Shown here: positions 7,732 through 15,899 of the stretch, one piece after another
Numbering within the stretch: position 1 is the stretch's first letter
Layout: every line of letters begins with the position of its first letter
Assembly (NCBI RefSeq): GCF_943590815.1
Contig: NZ_CALSBS010000006.1
Location: forward strand, 124,001 to 188,000
Direction: 5' to 3'
DNA: 64,000 nt
From: Pseudocitrobacter vendiensis
Lineage (GTDB): Bacteria > Pseudomonadota > Gammaproteobacteria > Enterobacterales > Enterobacteriaceae
Notes under the pieces: generated by a model
What the model was told of the DNA's origin: nothing
What the model saw: the letters and a program-made list of their open reading frames with translations, nothing else
Databases searched by the model: none
Translations under genes and position numbers: made by a program

Positions 7732-8877
7732 ATGAGCAAGAAATTTGCCTGCAGCAGCCTGTGCGCGCTCGGGATGACTATCGCTGTGGCGCACGCCGCC
7801 GAACCGCCTGAATCACTCGATAAAGGAGAAGGGCGTTTGGATATTATCGCCTGGCCGGGTTACATCGAACGGGGCGAAACGGATAAACAGTACGATTGGG
7901 TGAGCCAGTTTGAAAAAGAGAGCGGCTGCAAAATTAACGTTAAAACCGCCGCGACGTCAGATGAAATGGTGAGCCTGATGGCGAAGGGCGGCTATGACCT
8001 TGTCACCGCGTCTGGCGACGCCTCGCTGCGCCTGATTATGGGCAAACGCGTGCAGCCGATTAACCCTAATCTGATCGCTAACTGGAAAACCCTCGATCCG
8101 CGTCTGGAAAAAGGCGCCTGGTTTAACGTCGGTGGCAAAGTCTACGGTACGCCGTATCAGTGGGGGCCAAACCTGCTGATGTATAACACCAAAATATTCC
8201 CGACGCCGCCGGACTCCTGGAACGTTGTCTTTGTGAAACAAAATCTGTCGGATGGCAAATCCAACCAGGGCCGCGTTCAGGCCTACGATGGCCCGATTTA
8301 TATCGCCGATGCGGCGTTGTTTGTGAAAGCCACGCAACCGGCGCTGGGTATTGACGATCCTTATCAACTGACCGAAGAACAGTATCAGGCGGTGCTGAAA
8401 GTACTGCGCGATCAGCATGGGTTAGTCCACCGCTACTGGCACGACACCACCGTCCAGATGAGCGACTTTAAAAACGAAGGCGTGGTGGCGTCCAGCGCGT
8501 GGCCGTATCAGGCTAACGGCCTGAAAGGCGAAGGCCAGCCGATTGCCACGGTTTTCCCGAAAGAAGGCGTCACTGGCTGGGCGGATACCACCATGCTTCA
8601 TGCTGAGGCGAAACATCCGGTTTGTGCGTACAAATGGATGAACTGGTCGTTGACGCCAAAAGTTCAGGGTGACGTGGCGGCCTGGTTCGGCTCGCTGCCG
8701 GTGGTGGCAGAAGGTTGTAAAGCCAGCCCGCTGCTGGGCGACAAAGGCTGTGAAACCAACGGCTATAACTTCTTCGACAAAATTGCATTCTGGAAAACGC
8801 CGGTGGCGGAAGGTGGGAAATATGTGCCTTACAGCCGCTGGACGCAGGATTATATCGCCATTATGGGTGGCCGCTGA
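7732..8877 (+). CDS. ydcS: ABC transporter periplasmic solute-binding protein YdcS
   Basis: A 381-residue spermidine/putrescine-type binding protein of the PotD/PotF family. The signal peptide MSKKFACSSLCALGMTIAVAHA ends with a clear cleavage site before AEPPES. The family features IIAWPGYIERG at the start of the mature part, YGTPYQWGPNLLMYN, and VVASSAWPYQANGL near the C-terminus are present. It is the first gene of ydcSTUV-patD and should deliver a polyamine-like substrate to the YdcTUV importer. E. coli YdcS has also been reported to make polyhydroxybutyrate, a second role that the sequence alone cannot confirm. Confidence 0.93.
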   Translation: MSKKFACSSLCALGMTIAVAHAAEPPESLDKGEGRLDIIAWPGYIERGETDKQYDWVSQFEKESGCKINVKTAATSDEMVSLMAKGGYDLVTASGDASLRLIMGKRVQPINPNLIANWKTLDPRLEKGAWFNVGGKVYGTPYQWGPNLLMYNTKIFPTPPDSWNVVFVKQNLSDGKSNQGRVQAYDGPIYIADAALFVKATQPALGIDDPYQLTEEQYQAVLKVLRDQHGLVHRYWHDTTVQMSDFKNEGVVASSAWPYQANGLKGEGQPIATVFPKEGVTGWADTTMLHAEAKHPVCAYKWMNWSLTPKVQGDVAAWFGSLPVVAEGCKASPLLGDKGCETNGYNFFDKIAFWKTPVAEGGKYVPYSRWTQDYIAIMGGR

Positions 8878-8894
8878 TCGCCCGGGAGTGAAAC

Positions 8895-9908
8895 ATGACG
8901 TACGCAGTAGAGTTTCATGATGTCTCCCGTCTGTATGGTGAGGTTCGTGCGGTGGATGGCGTCAGTATTGCTATCCACGACGGGGAGTTCTTTTCGATGC
9001 TGGGGCCTTCGGGCTCTGGCAAAACCACCTGCCTGCGGTTGATTGCCGGTTTTGAACAGCTTTCAGGCGGCACGATTTCTATTTTTGGCCGTCAGGCCAG
9101 TGAGCTCCCGCCGTGGGAGCGTGATGTGAACACCGTGTTCCAGGATTACGCGCTGTTTCCGCATATGTCGATTCTCGACAATGTCGCGTATGGCTTGATG
9201 GTAAAAGGCATGGCGAAGAAAGCACGTCATGCCCGGGCGCGAGAGGCGTTGGACCAGGTGGCCCTGGGATTTGCGTGGGATCGTAAACCGTCACAGCTTT
9301 CCGGCGGACAACGTCAACGTGTGGCAATCGCGCGTGCGCTGGTCAATCAGCCGCGCGTTCTGCTGCTGGATGAACCGCTGGGCGCGCTGGATCTCAAACT
9401 GCGTGAACAGATGCAGGTTGAGTTGAAAAAGCTGCAACAGGAACTTGGGATCACCTTTATTTTTATCACCCACGATCAGGGCGAAGCGCTGTCGATGTCC
9501 GATCGGGTCGCGGTGTTCAATAATGGTCGGATTGAGCAGGTGGACACGCCGCGAGAACTCTATTTGCGCCCACGCACGCCGTTTGTCGCCGGGTTTGTCG
9601 GCACCTCGAACGTCTTTGATTCTGAACAGACGACAACACTTTGCGGAATGAGCGGCAACTGGTCGCTGCGACCGGAACATATTCGTCTGAATACGCCAGG
9701 GGAAATTCAGGCCCGCGGCGTCGTGCAGTCGGTGCAATATCAGGGGGCCGCCACGCGTTTTGAACTGCGACTGGAAGGCGGCGGAAAACTGCTGGTCAGT
9801 GAAGCCAACTTTTCTTCGGAACTGACTCCCGGCGGCCCGCAAACCGGACAGACAGTGCTGGCATCGTGGTCGCGTGACGCGATGGTGCCACTGGATGGAG
9901 GGAGGTAA
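8895..9908 (+). CDS. ydcT: ABC transporter ATP-binding protein YdcT
   Basis: A 337-residue ATPase of the PotA/FbpC type that powers the YdcUV permease. Walker A is GPSGSGKTT (about residue 36), the Q-loop is VFQDYALFPHMS, the signature is LSGGQRQRVAIARAL and Walker B is VLLLDEPLGALD, followed by the switch His in FIFITHDQGEAL. A C-terminal TOBE-like regulatory domain follows (about 240-330). It starts 17 bp after ydcS, with GGGAG upstream of the ATG, and ends directly at the ydcU start. Confidence 0.94.
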   Translation: MTYAVEFHDVSRLYGEVRAVDGVSIAIHDGEFFSMLGPSGSGKTTCLRLIAGFEQLSGGTISIFGRQASELPPWERDVNTVFQDYALFPHMSILDNVAYGLMVKGMAKKARHARAREALDQVALGFAWDRKPSQLSGGQRQRVAIARALVNQPRVLLLDEPLGALDLKLREQMQVELKKLQQELGITFIFITHDQGEALSMSDRVAVFNNGRIEQVDTPRELYLRPRTPFVAGFVGTSNVFDSEQTTTLCGMSGNWSLRPEHIRLNTPGEIQARGVVQSVQYQGAATRFELRLEGGGKLLVSEANFSSELTPGGPQTGQTVLASWSRDAMVPLDGGR

Positions 9909-10850
9909 ATGGAGATGAGTATCAGCAAATCCAGCCCTTCCGCCGGTTCCGCGTGGCTTTCCGGTCTGTTCTGGCGTAAACCCGCGCTCGGGCTCTTTTT
10001 AGTGTTGCTGGGGCCGTTGATGTGGTTCGGCGTTGTTTACTTTGGATCGCTGCTGACGCTGTTGTGGCAGGGGTTCTATACCTTCGACGATTTCACCATG
10101 TCAGTAACGCCGGATCTCACCCTGGCGAATCTTCAGGCGCTGTTTAACCCGGCCAACTATGACATCATTTTGCGTACGCTCACCATGGCAATCGCGGTGA
10201 CGATTGCCAGCGCCATTCTGGCATTTCCGATGGCGTGGTACATGGCGCGCTACACCTCGGGCAAGATGAAGGCGTTTTTCTACATCGCCGTGATGCTGCC
10301 GATGTGGGCCAGTTATATCGTTAAGGCGTATGCCTGGACGCTGCTGTTGGCGAAAGATGGCGTGGCGCAGTGGTTTCTCAACCATATGGGGCTCGGCGGT
10401 GTGTTAAGCGTGATTTTGACCGTGCCAGGTGTCGGCGGAAATACGCTATCCACCTCGGGGCTGGGGCGCTTTCTGGTGTTCGTCTATATCTGGCTGCCCT
10501 TTATGATTCTGCCGATTCAGGCGGCGCTGGAGCGTCTTCCGCCGTCGTTGATGCAGGCTTCCGCCGATTTGGGCGCGCACCCGCGTCAGACGTTTCGCTA
10601 TGTGGTATTGCCGCTGGCGATTCCCGGCGTGGCGGCAGGCTCCATCTTTACCTTTTCACTGACGCTCGGCGACTTTATCGTTCCGCAGCTGGTGGGGCCG
10701 CCGGGCTATTTTATCGGCAACATGGTCTATTCCCAGCAGGGGGCGATAGGCAATATGCCAATGGCCGCCGCGTTTACGCTGGTCCCCATTGTGCTGATCG
10801 CGCTTTATCTGGCGTTTGTGAAACGCCTGGGAGCCTTCGATGCACTTTAA
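9909..10850 (+). CDS. ydcU: ABC transporter permease YdcU
   Basis: An inner-membrane permease of 313 residues, PotB-like, with six predicted spans and the EAA-type loop near [29 protein letters not shown] that contacts the ATPase. Its ATG follows the ydcT stop with no gap (TAAATG); a second ATG two codons on (MSISKS) is possible. A GGAGG just before the ydcT stop serves as ribosome binding site. The last 11 bp overlap ydcV. Confidence 0.93.
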   Translation: MEMSISKSSPSAGSAWLSGLFWRKPALGLFLVLLGPLMWFGVVYFGSLLTLLWQGFYTFDDFTMSVTPDLTLANLQALFNPANYDIILRTLTMAIAVTIASAILAFPMAWYMARYTSGKMKAFFYIAVMLPMWASYIVKAYAWTLLLAKDGVAQWFLNHMGLGGVLSVILTVPGVGGNTLSTSGLGRFLVFVYIWLPFMILPIQAALERLPPSLMQASADLGAHPRQTFRYVVLPLAIPGVAAGSIFTFSLTLGDFIVPQLVGPPGYFIGNMVYSQQGAIGNMPMAAAFTLVPIVLIALYLAFVKRLGAFDAL

Positions 10851-11646
10851 TCGCGCACCGTTGTTCGTTCGTATCGCGGCCTGGGGCGGCGTGATATTTC
10901 TTCACTTCCCGCTGCTGATCATCGCTATCTACGCCTTCAACACCGAGGACGCCGCGTTTAGCTTCCCGCCGCAAGGGCTCACGCTACGCTGGTTTAGTGA
11001 AGCCGCCGGGCGCAGCGATATCTTTGATGCGGTGACACTGTCACTTAAAATTGCCTCGTTATCGACGGCTATCGCGCTGGTTCTGGGAACGTTGGCCGCC
11101 GCTGCGCTCTGGCGCAGTGAGTTTTTTGGCAAAAACGCTATTTCGTTGCTGCTGCTGTTACCGATTGCTTTGCCGGGTATTGTGACGGGCCTGGCGCTGC
11201 TCAGCGCCTTCAAAACGGTGGAGCTTGAACCCGGTTTGCTGACGATAGTGATAGGGCACGCCACGTTTTGCGTGGTGGTGGTATTCAATAATGTGATTGC
11301 GCGTTTTCGCCGGACCTCCTGGAGCCTGATCGAGGCGTCGATGGATCTTGGGGCCAGCGGTTGGCAAACCTTCCGCTATGTCATTCTGCCGAATCTGGGC
11401 TCCGCACTGCTGGCGGGCGGAATGTTGGCTTTCGCGCTGTCGTTTGATGAAATCATCGTGACGACCTTTACGGCAGGCCATGAGCGCACGTTGCCGCTTT
11501 GGTTGTTAAATCAGCTTGGCAGGCCGCGTGATGTTCCGGTTACCAATGTTGTGGCGCTTCTGGTGATGATGATTACAGCAATACCAATTTTAGGGGCATG
11601 GTGGCTGACTCGTGATGATGAGACAGCGGCCAGCGGTGGTAAATAA
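10840..11646 (+). CDS. ydcV: ABC transporter permease YdcV
   Basis: The second permease, PotC-like, 268 residues, with about six spans and the EAA loop [26 protein letters not shown]. It pairs with YdcU to form the channel for the substrate brought by YdcS. The ATG ([17 protein letters not shown]) lies inside the end of ydcU, an 11-bp overlap that points to coupled translation. Confidence 0.93.
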   Translation: MHFNRAPLFVRIAAWGGVIFLHFPLLIIAIYAFNTEDAAFSFPPQGLTLRWFSEAAGRSDIFDAVTLSLKIASLSTAIALVLGTLAAAALWRSEFFGKNAISLLLLLPIALPGIVTGLALLSAFKTVELEPGLLTIVIGHATFCVVVVFNNVIARFRRTSWSLIEASMDLGASGWQTFRYVILPNLGSALLAGGMLAFALSFDEIIVTTFTAGHERTLPLWLLNQLGRPRDVPVTNVVALLVMMITAIPILGAWWLTRDDETAASGGK

Positions 11647-11668
11647 CTCAATCAGACAGGATACAGCG

Positions 11669-13093
11669 ATGCAACATAACTTATTGATTAATGGGGAGCT
11701 GGTAGCGGGTGAAGGTGAAACGCAGCCTGTGTACAACCCGGCAACGGGCGCGGTATTGCTGGAGATAGCCGAGGCGTCTCCTCAGCAGGTGAACGCGGCC
11801 GTGGAGGCGGCCGACCGTGCCTTCGTTGAGTGGGGGCAAACCACGCCGAAGCACCGTGCGGAATGCCTGTTAACGCTGGCGGATACCATCGAAGCGCATG
11901 CCGAAACGCTGGCAAAGCTGGAGTCATTAAACTGCGGTAAACCATTACACTGCGTACTCAATGATGAGATTCCGGCCATTGTTGATGTTTTCCGCTTCTT
12001 TGCCGGTGCGGCACGCTGTCTCAATGGCCTGGCGGCGGGAGAATATCTGGAAGGGCACACGTCCATGATCCGACGCGATCCGGTCGGTGTTGTTGCCTCT
12101 ATTGCCCCGTGGAACTATCCGCTGATGATGGCGGCCTGGAAACTGGCTCCGGCGCTGGCGGCAGGCAACTGCGTGGTGATCAAACCGTCCGAGATCACGC
12201 CGCTCACCGCGCTGGCGCTGGCTGAACTGGCGAAAGATATCTTCCCGGCAGGCGTGTTGAACGTGCTGTTTGGGCGAGGGAAAACCGTCGGCGACCCGCT
12301 GACTGGACACCCTAAAGTTCGTATGGTGTCACTGACCGGTTCAATCGCTACCGGGGAGCATATTATTGCGCATACTGCATCCTCGGTAAAACGCACGCAT
12401 ATGGAACTGGGCGGGAAAGCGCCGGTGATTGTCTTTGATGATGCGGATATTGATGCCGTGGTTGAGGGCGTGCGCACCTTCGGTTTCTACAATGCCGGAC
12501 AGGATTGTACCGCCGCTTGTCGCATCTATGCGCAGAAAGGGATCTATGAGCGGTTAGTCGAAAAACTCGGCGCGGCAGTGTCCAGCCTGAAAATCGGCGA
12601 TCCGAATGATGAGAGTACTGAACTGGGGCCACTGAGTTCGATTGCCCACCTTGAACGTGTTAGCGCGGCGGTAGACAAAGCGAAAGCGCTGCCCCACGTC
12701 AAGGTGATCGCCGGCGGTCAAAAAGCGGAGAGGAAAGGGTATTACTTTCTGCCAACGCTGTTAGCGGGCGCAAGGCAGCAGGATGACATTGTACAGCGTG
12801 AAGTTTTCGGCCCGGTGGTGAGTGTGACCGCATTTGATGATGAAGCCCAGGTGCTGGCGTGGGCGAACGACTCACAGTATGGGCTGGCGTCCTCCGTGTG
12901 GACGCAGGATGTCGGCCGCGCGCATCGCGTCAGCGCACGGTTGCAATATGGCTGCACCTGGGTCAACACCCACTTTATGCTGGTAAGTGAAATGCCGCAC
13001 GGAGGGCAGAAACTGTCGGGATACGGCAAGGATATGTCGCTGTATGGGCTGGAAGATTATACGGTCGTGCGGCATGTGATGGTGAAGCATTAA
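11669..13093 (+). CDS. patD: Gamma-aminobutyraldehyde dehydrogenase PatD (YdcW)
   Basis: An NAD-dependent aldehyde dehydrogenase of 474 residues that oxidises 4-aminobutanal to GABA in putrescine breakdown. The cofactor region [14 protein letters not shown], the glutamate in [16 protein letters not shown] and the catalytic Cys in [15 protein letters not shown] are all present. ATG 11669 ([14 protein letters not shown]) matches the family start; the frame runs 19 codons further upstream into ydcV. It closes the ydcSTUV-patD operon and explains it: uptake followed by oxidation. A strong hairpin follows the stop. Confidence 0.95.
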   Translation: MQHNLLINGELVAGEGETQPVYNPATGAVLLEIAEASPQQVNAAVEAADRAFVEWGQTTPKHRAECLLTLADTIEAHAETLAKLESLNCGKPLHCVLNDEIPAIVDVFRFFAGAARCLNGLAAGEYLEGHTSMIRRDPVGVVASIAPWNYPLMMAAWKLAPALAAGNCVVIKPSEITPLTALALAELAKDIFPAGVLNVLFGRGKTVGDPLTGHPKVRMVSLTGSIATGEHIIAHTASSVKRTHMELGGKAPVIVFDDADIDAVVEGVRTFGFYNAGQDCTAACRIYAQKGIYERLVEKLGAAVSSLKIGDPNDESTELGPLSSIAHLERVSAAVDKAKALPHVKVIAGGQKAERKGYYFLPTLLAGARQQDDIVQREVFGPVVSVTAFDDEAQVLAWANDSQYGLASSVWTQDVGRAHRVSARLQYGCTWVNTHFMLVSEMPHGGQKLSGYGKDMSLYGLEDYTVVRHVMVKH

Positions 13094-13099
13094 GGGCAG

Positions 13100-13129
13100 G
13101 GAAATGGCTGATTTTATTCAGCCATTTCC
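13100..13129 (+). terminator. Intrinsic terminator of the ydcSTUV-patD operon
   Basis: GGAAATGGCTGA (13100-13111) pairs with TCAGCCATTTCC (13118-13129) around a 6-nt loop, followed by TTTATA. It begins 6 bp after the patD stop. Confidence 0.8.
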
Positions 13130-13145
13130 TTTATAGATATCTGAA

Positions 13146-13406
13146 TCATTGTGTTTTAGCAATCAGCGCCAGCACTTTGTCCGTAAGTTTTTCCTCATAA
13201 CCATCCTGCTCCGGATGGTTAAACTTAACCAAAGGAGCCGAACTATTTTTTTCCTCATACAGACTTGCTACGTAGCCTGGGTCGCCACTCATCTTATTAA
13301 TTACATGCGTTAATACGGTGATAGCAATCCCGGATGCCTGAAGATCAAGCCTTAGATCAGCAAGCGTTTTCTCAAGGGTTTCAATGCGTTCATTTAAATC
13401 AGCCAT
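13146..13406 (-). CDS. Hypothetical protein with N-terminal coiled coil (86 aa)
   Basis: The product MADLNERIETLEKTLADLRLDLQ... begins with a heptad-like helix of about 25 residues, then a segment resembling a short anti-adaptor or phage-like helper, and ends charged (KLTDKVLALIAKTQ). An AGGAG lies 7 bp before the ATG, so translation is likely. It opens the accessory block after patD and points toward that operon. I do not recognise a family; the coiled coil suggests an oligomer. Confidence 0.65.
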   Translation of the reverse strand: MADLNERIETLEKTLADLRLDLQASGIAITVLTHVINKMSGDPGYVASLYEEKNSSAPLVKFNHPEQDGYEEKLTDKVLALIAKTQ

Positions 13407-13687
13407 TTGGTCTCCTGGTTATCAGGACGGAATTAAATATTTTCGCAAGTATAAATATTCAGTGTAGATTAATGAGAGGTATGCTTTCGCAGGAAAAATC
13501 TGATTAATATGGTCGTGTCAGCTTAATGATGAGAATAACTGTATAAAGTTAATGAGGTGTCATCCCTGACAGATATTCCAGCCGGAAAACGCTTACGCGT
13601 AACCGTTGAGGTTGTCTTCGCCGTTTTCCGGTGAAAACCGGATTACGTCCATGAATATGCTTCTACTCGAGATAAAGACGGTAAATC

Positions 13688-13921
13688 TTAACTGTTAAGG
13701 TAGGGCAGACATGCCGCGGCATCCTGTGGATGTTCGAAGCTCATCAGCCAGTTTCTGGCTTTGACGATAGACTGTATGCGCTCATTCGTTACGCAGCCAG
13801 CTTCCATCCGGGATAGCTGCATGATGAGTGTATTCAGACTAATTTCTCTCTCGCTAAGTGCAAGCGCGAGGGCAGCCTCTCCAATAACAATTTGGCCTTT
13901 TTCGTCGTGTTGAATAGACAA
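13688..13921 (-). CDS. Hypothetical protein, TTG start (77 aa)
   Basis: The product (TTG-initiated SIQHDEKGQIVIGEAALALALSERE...) is mostly helical and slightly acidic, with no signal peptide or known motif. GGAGG lies 8 bp before the TTG at 13921, and there is no ATG that would keep the N-terminal half, so TTG is the best start. The N-terminal regular alternation and the SRMEAG segment resemble small regulators of biofilm or stress response, but I cannot name a family. The gap 13407-13687 holds no other credible gene. Confidence 0.55.
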   Translation of the reverse strand: MSIQHDEKGQIVIGEAALALALSEREISLNTLIMQLSRMEAGCVTNERIQSIVKARNWLMSFEHPQDAAACLPYLNS

Positions 13922-14098
13922 TGATCAATCCTCCATTTCACGTTGATGAAAACCTCAAGATTAATTCTAGTTTAATTTTTCGCGTGTAAATTATTATGAG
14001 AATTTTCTCTTTGAAGGATTTTCTGAAGATTGAGAATTGCAGGGTGTTTTATTATTAAATTAGCACTTAATTTAAAGGCCCATTGCTGGGCCTGGCTA

Positions 14099-14458
14099 TT
14101 ATTCCGGGCAGCGATAAACATTGCCGGATAATGTTACGTTGGTCTGTTCAGAAGAACCTGTACCACCATAAGCACTGCCTGTTTGGCCCGCTCTCTGGGT
14201 AATGATTGCCACCACATTGCCACCCATATCTACGGCTTTATTTTTCAGGTCATTACGCGCGCCAGTTTCGAGATTACTGTTCGATGTCCATCCACCTGTA
14301 AAGAAGTTACCCTGACTTCCCGTTACATCGCCCAGAAATTTACACTCACGGCCTGGTTCATTATTTGTCACTCTGACGTGGGCCGCATTACTTTGTACAC
14401 TATTTGCACTACACCCGGCCAGGCTGATGACAAACAGAGCTATCATTTTCTTCTTCAT
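14099..14458 (-). CDS. DUF4156 family lipoprotein (YjeI-like)
   Basis: A 119-residue outer-membrane or periplasmic lipoprotein. The signal MKKKMIALFVISLAGC contains a lipobox LAGC with the acylated Cys at residue 16. The mature part carries the DUF4156 pattern seen in E. coli YjeI: VRVTNNEPGRECKFLGDVTGSQGN, then ARNDLKNKAVDMGGNVVAI, and the end GNVYRCPE with its conserved Cys. Function of the family is unknown. It is a single gene with no operon partners. Confidence 0.8.
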   Translation of the reverse strand: MKKKMIALFVISLAGCSANSVQSNAAHVRVTNNEPGRECKFLGDVTGSQGNFFTGGWTSNSNLETGARNDLKNKAVDMGGNVVAIITQRAGQTGSAYGGTGSSEQTNVTLSGNVYRCPE

Positions 14459-14666
14459 TACTTATTATCCAGTTGCGATTTTTCTGATGCAGACTAATCC
14501 AGTTTTAATTAATAATCAATGTAAGCAATTAATATGAGTGGACCGCACTGATGTATCAGGAATAAATTCATCTGACATAATTTGTTTCTCTTGGTGATTA
14601 TTCTCATGCTGGCTATTTGCATGCGGAGGGCTACGCTTAGAAAGGTATCCTGAATCGGGAGGGGTT

Positions 14667-14879
14667 ATGTTAACTCACTCTGAAGCGAAACGCTGGGCAG
14701 CGGTGATGCTTAAATCGGCATTGTGTGACGGTATGCAGACGGAAGAAATATCGCGGCAGGTGCATCTGGTATGCGACCATCATGGCAAAGAGTGCCTTGA
14801 GGAACTCATTGAGGAAATCTTAAAAGAGGCGGGACGGCTCGGGCCAAAACACAGCTCTGGTGAATTAGTACATCACTAA
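14667..14879 (+). CDS. Hypothetical protein (70 aa)
   Basis: The product MLTHSEAKRWAAVMLKSALCDGMQ... is helical and rich in His, Glu and Cys. A GGGAGGGG sits 3-4 bp before the ATG, an unusually strong ribosome binding site. A hairpin terminator follows 13 bp after the stop, so the unit looks like a real single-gene transcript. No family is recognised. Confidence 0.65.
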   Translation: MLTHSEAKRWAAVMLKSALCDGMQTEEISRQVHLVCDHHGKECLEELIEEILKEAGRLGPKHSSGELVHH

Positions 14880-14891
14880 CAAACCTGGCAT

Positions 14892-14911
14892 ACACCGCCT
14901 TCGGGCGGTGT
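14892..14911. terminator. Hairpin terminator with TTCG tetraloop
   Basis: ACACCGCC pairs with GGCGGTGT around TTCG, followed on the plus strand by ATTTTGC. It ends the 70-aa gene and can also serve the lipoprotein gene that converges from the right. Confidence 0.7.
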
Positions 14912-14954
14912 ATTTTGCAATCCCCAGAACGATTGGGCTGGGCAATCATATTGA

Positions 14955-15116
14955 TTAACGACCGCCTGGGCCACCTTGACCATTGCCTGGTCCGCCTGAA
15001 TGTTGGCCACCATGCCCGCCAGGGCCACCGTGTCCACCCGGTCCCCACCATGGTGCGCAACCGCTGACGGTTGCCGTCGCCAGAATAATGGCAAAGATCA
15101 TCGCAAATTTTTTCAT
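14955..15116 (-). CDS. Small glycine-rich lipoprotein (53 aa)
   Basis: The start MKKFAMIFAIILATATVSGC is a lipoprotein signal with Cys at residue 20. The mature part is almost wholly Gly, Pro, His and Gln (GPGGHGGPGGHGGQ... repeats), so it is likely disordered, may bind metal through the His residues, and sits at the cell surface or periplasm. The frame opens 8 codons earlier, but this Met precedes the lipobox and has GGAAGCG upstream. The role is unknown. Confidence 0.65.
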   Translation of the reverse strand: MKKFAMIFAIILATATVSGCAPWWGPGGHGGPGGHGGQHSGGPGNGQGGPGGR

Positions 15117-15379
15117 AACGCTTCCTGATACATTCTTCAATTGAACGCGGCATGTATAACACAGGTCTATATATCAGGATCGCAACGAGCGGTAATCTTC
15201 ACAGAATCTCCCTGATTGCTGGTTCTTCAACCGTTTCTTCAGCGTTGAAAGCCAGGATTAACGCCAATGAACAGTACGGCAGGTCCGCTTTCAGACTGCG
15301 GGAGTAGAGAGAAGAAGAGGTAATATTGCGTCGGGTGCTTGAGGCTATCTGTCTCAGGCATTGGCCAAAAGGCAGATAG

Positions 15380-15451
15380 AAAAAAGCCCCAGACATATTC
15401 AACGTCCGGCAAGACGTTAAACATTAATCTGAGGCCATATCTATGCCTAGC
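15380..15451 (-). ncRNA. Sok-like antisense RNA
   Basis: On the minus strand a promoter with -35 TTGACC (15482-15487) and -10 TAATCT (15458-15463), 18 bp apart, would start a short RNA near 15451. It ends at a terminator, CCGGAC/GTCTGG (stem 15389-15394/15404-15409) followed by a T6 run (15380-15385). The RNA is complementary to the leader of the hok mRNA and covers the mok start codon. This is the arrangement of the Sok antitoxin RNAs, which block translation of mok and thereby hok and lead to decay of the duplex. Confidence 0.7.
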
Positions 15452-15592
15452 AACATAAGATTAGCCTCTTACAGACCCTCGGGTCAAGGAGAAGCAGGCT
15501 ATGAAACGGCAGCGTTCGGGCTTAATTGCCCTGGTTATCATCTGTATCACCGTGATTTTTGCGGTGTTGGCGATGCGGAAGGATCTCTGTGA
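15443..15592 (+). CDS. Mok-like overlapping leader ORF of the hok locus (49 aa)
   Basis: The ORF MPSNIRLASYRPSGQGEAGY... starts 58 bp before hok and overlaps most of it in another frame. In hok/sok systems translation of hok depends on translation of such a mok frame, and Sok RNA acts on the mok start. The placement of the start codon inside the antisense RNA region supports this. The peptide itself probably has no function. Confidence 0.6.
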   Translation: MPSNIRLASYRPSGQGEAGYETAAFGLNCPGYHLYHRDFCGVGDAEGSL

Positions 15593-15656
15593 GGTCCACT
15601 TCCGGACAAACCAAACGGAGGTTGCTGTTTTCACCGCGTGTGACTCTAAACAGTAA
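15501..15656 (+). CDS. Hok/Gef family type I toxin (51 aa)
   Basis: The peptide MKRQRSGLIALVIICITVIFAVLAMRKDLCEVHFRT... has the Hok layout: basic start, one membrane helix, then RKDLCEV (family R-x-LCE) and a short periplasmic tail with AVFTACDSK. Hok toxins depolarise the inner membrane. The second family Cys position is filled (TACDS). AAGGAG lies 10 bp before the ATG. With the overlapping mok frame and the antisense promoter, the locus appears complete and possibly functional. Sequence differs from HokB of E. coli, which lies elsewhere in that genome. Confidence 0.9.
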   Translation: MKRQRSGLIALVIICITVIFAVLAMRKDLCEVHFRTNQTEVAVFTACDSKQ

Positions 15657-15662
15657 GAGACA

Positions 15663-15682
15663 AGGCGGGGAGTTATCCCCGC
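15663..15682 (+). terminator. Hairpin at the hok 3' end
   Basis: GGCGGGGA pairs with TCCCCGCC around a 4-nt loop, 6 bp after the hok stop. There is no T run after it, so it may stabilise the 3' end, as in hok mRNAs, rather than terminate alone. Confidence 0.45.
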
Positions 15683-15899
15683 CAATCTCATGTGCAGGCA
15701 GGTATCTTCAATGCACCCTTTTTTTTGAGTTTTTGAACAAGCAGCCATAAAAAACCTCCGTTTTTTATCCATCGCACGTTTTATCGTCGTTTTAGCCGTT
15801 TACATCAAAGAATCGCCCCATCGCTCTGGTTATGTTGGTTTTTCTGCCTGAAACATTACCTCAGGTTATGGCTTCGTATTGCACAGGGGATACTTACTG

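Noticed and set aside
13560-13690. Possible short coding remnant (TDIPAGKRLRVTVEVVFAV)
   Set aside because: Too short and without a recognisable family or start; left unannotated.
15199-15424. Minus-strand frames of 61-67 codons upstream of hok
   Set aside because: They overlap the antisense RNA and have no start signal; the region is explained by the hok/sok leader.
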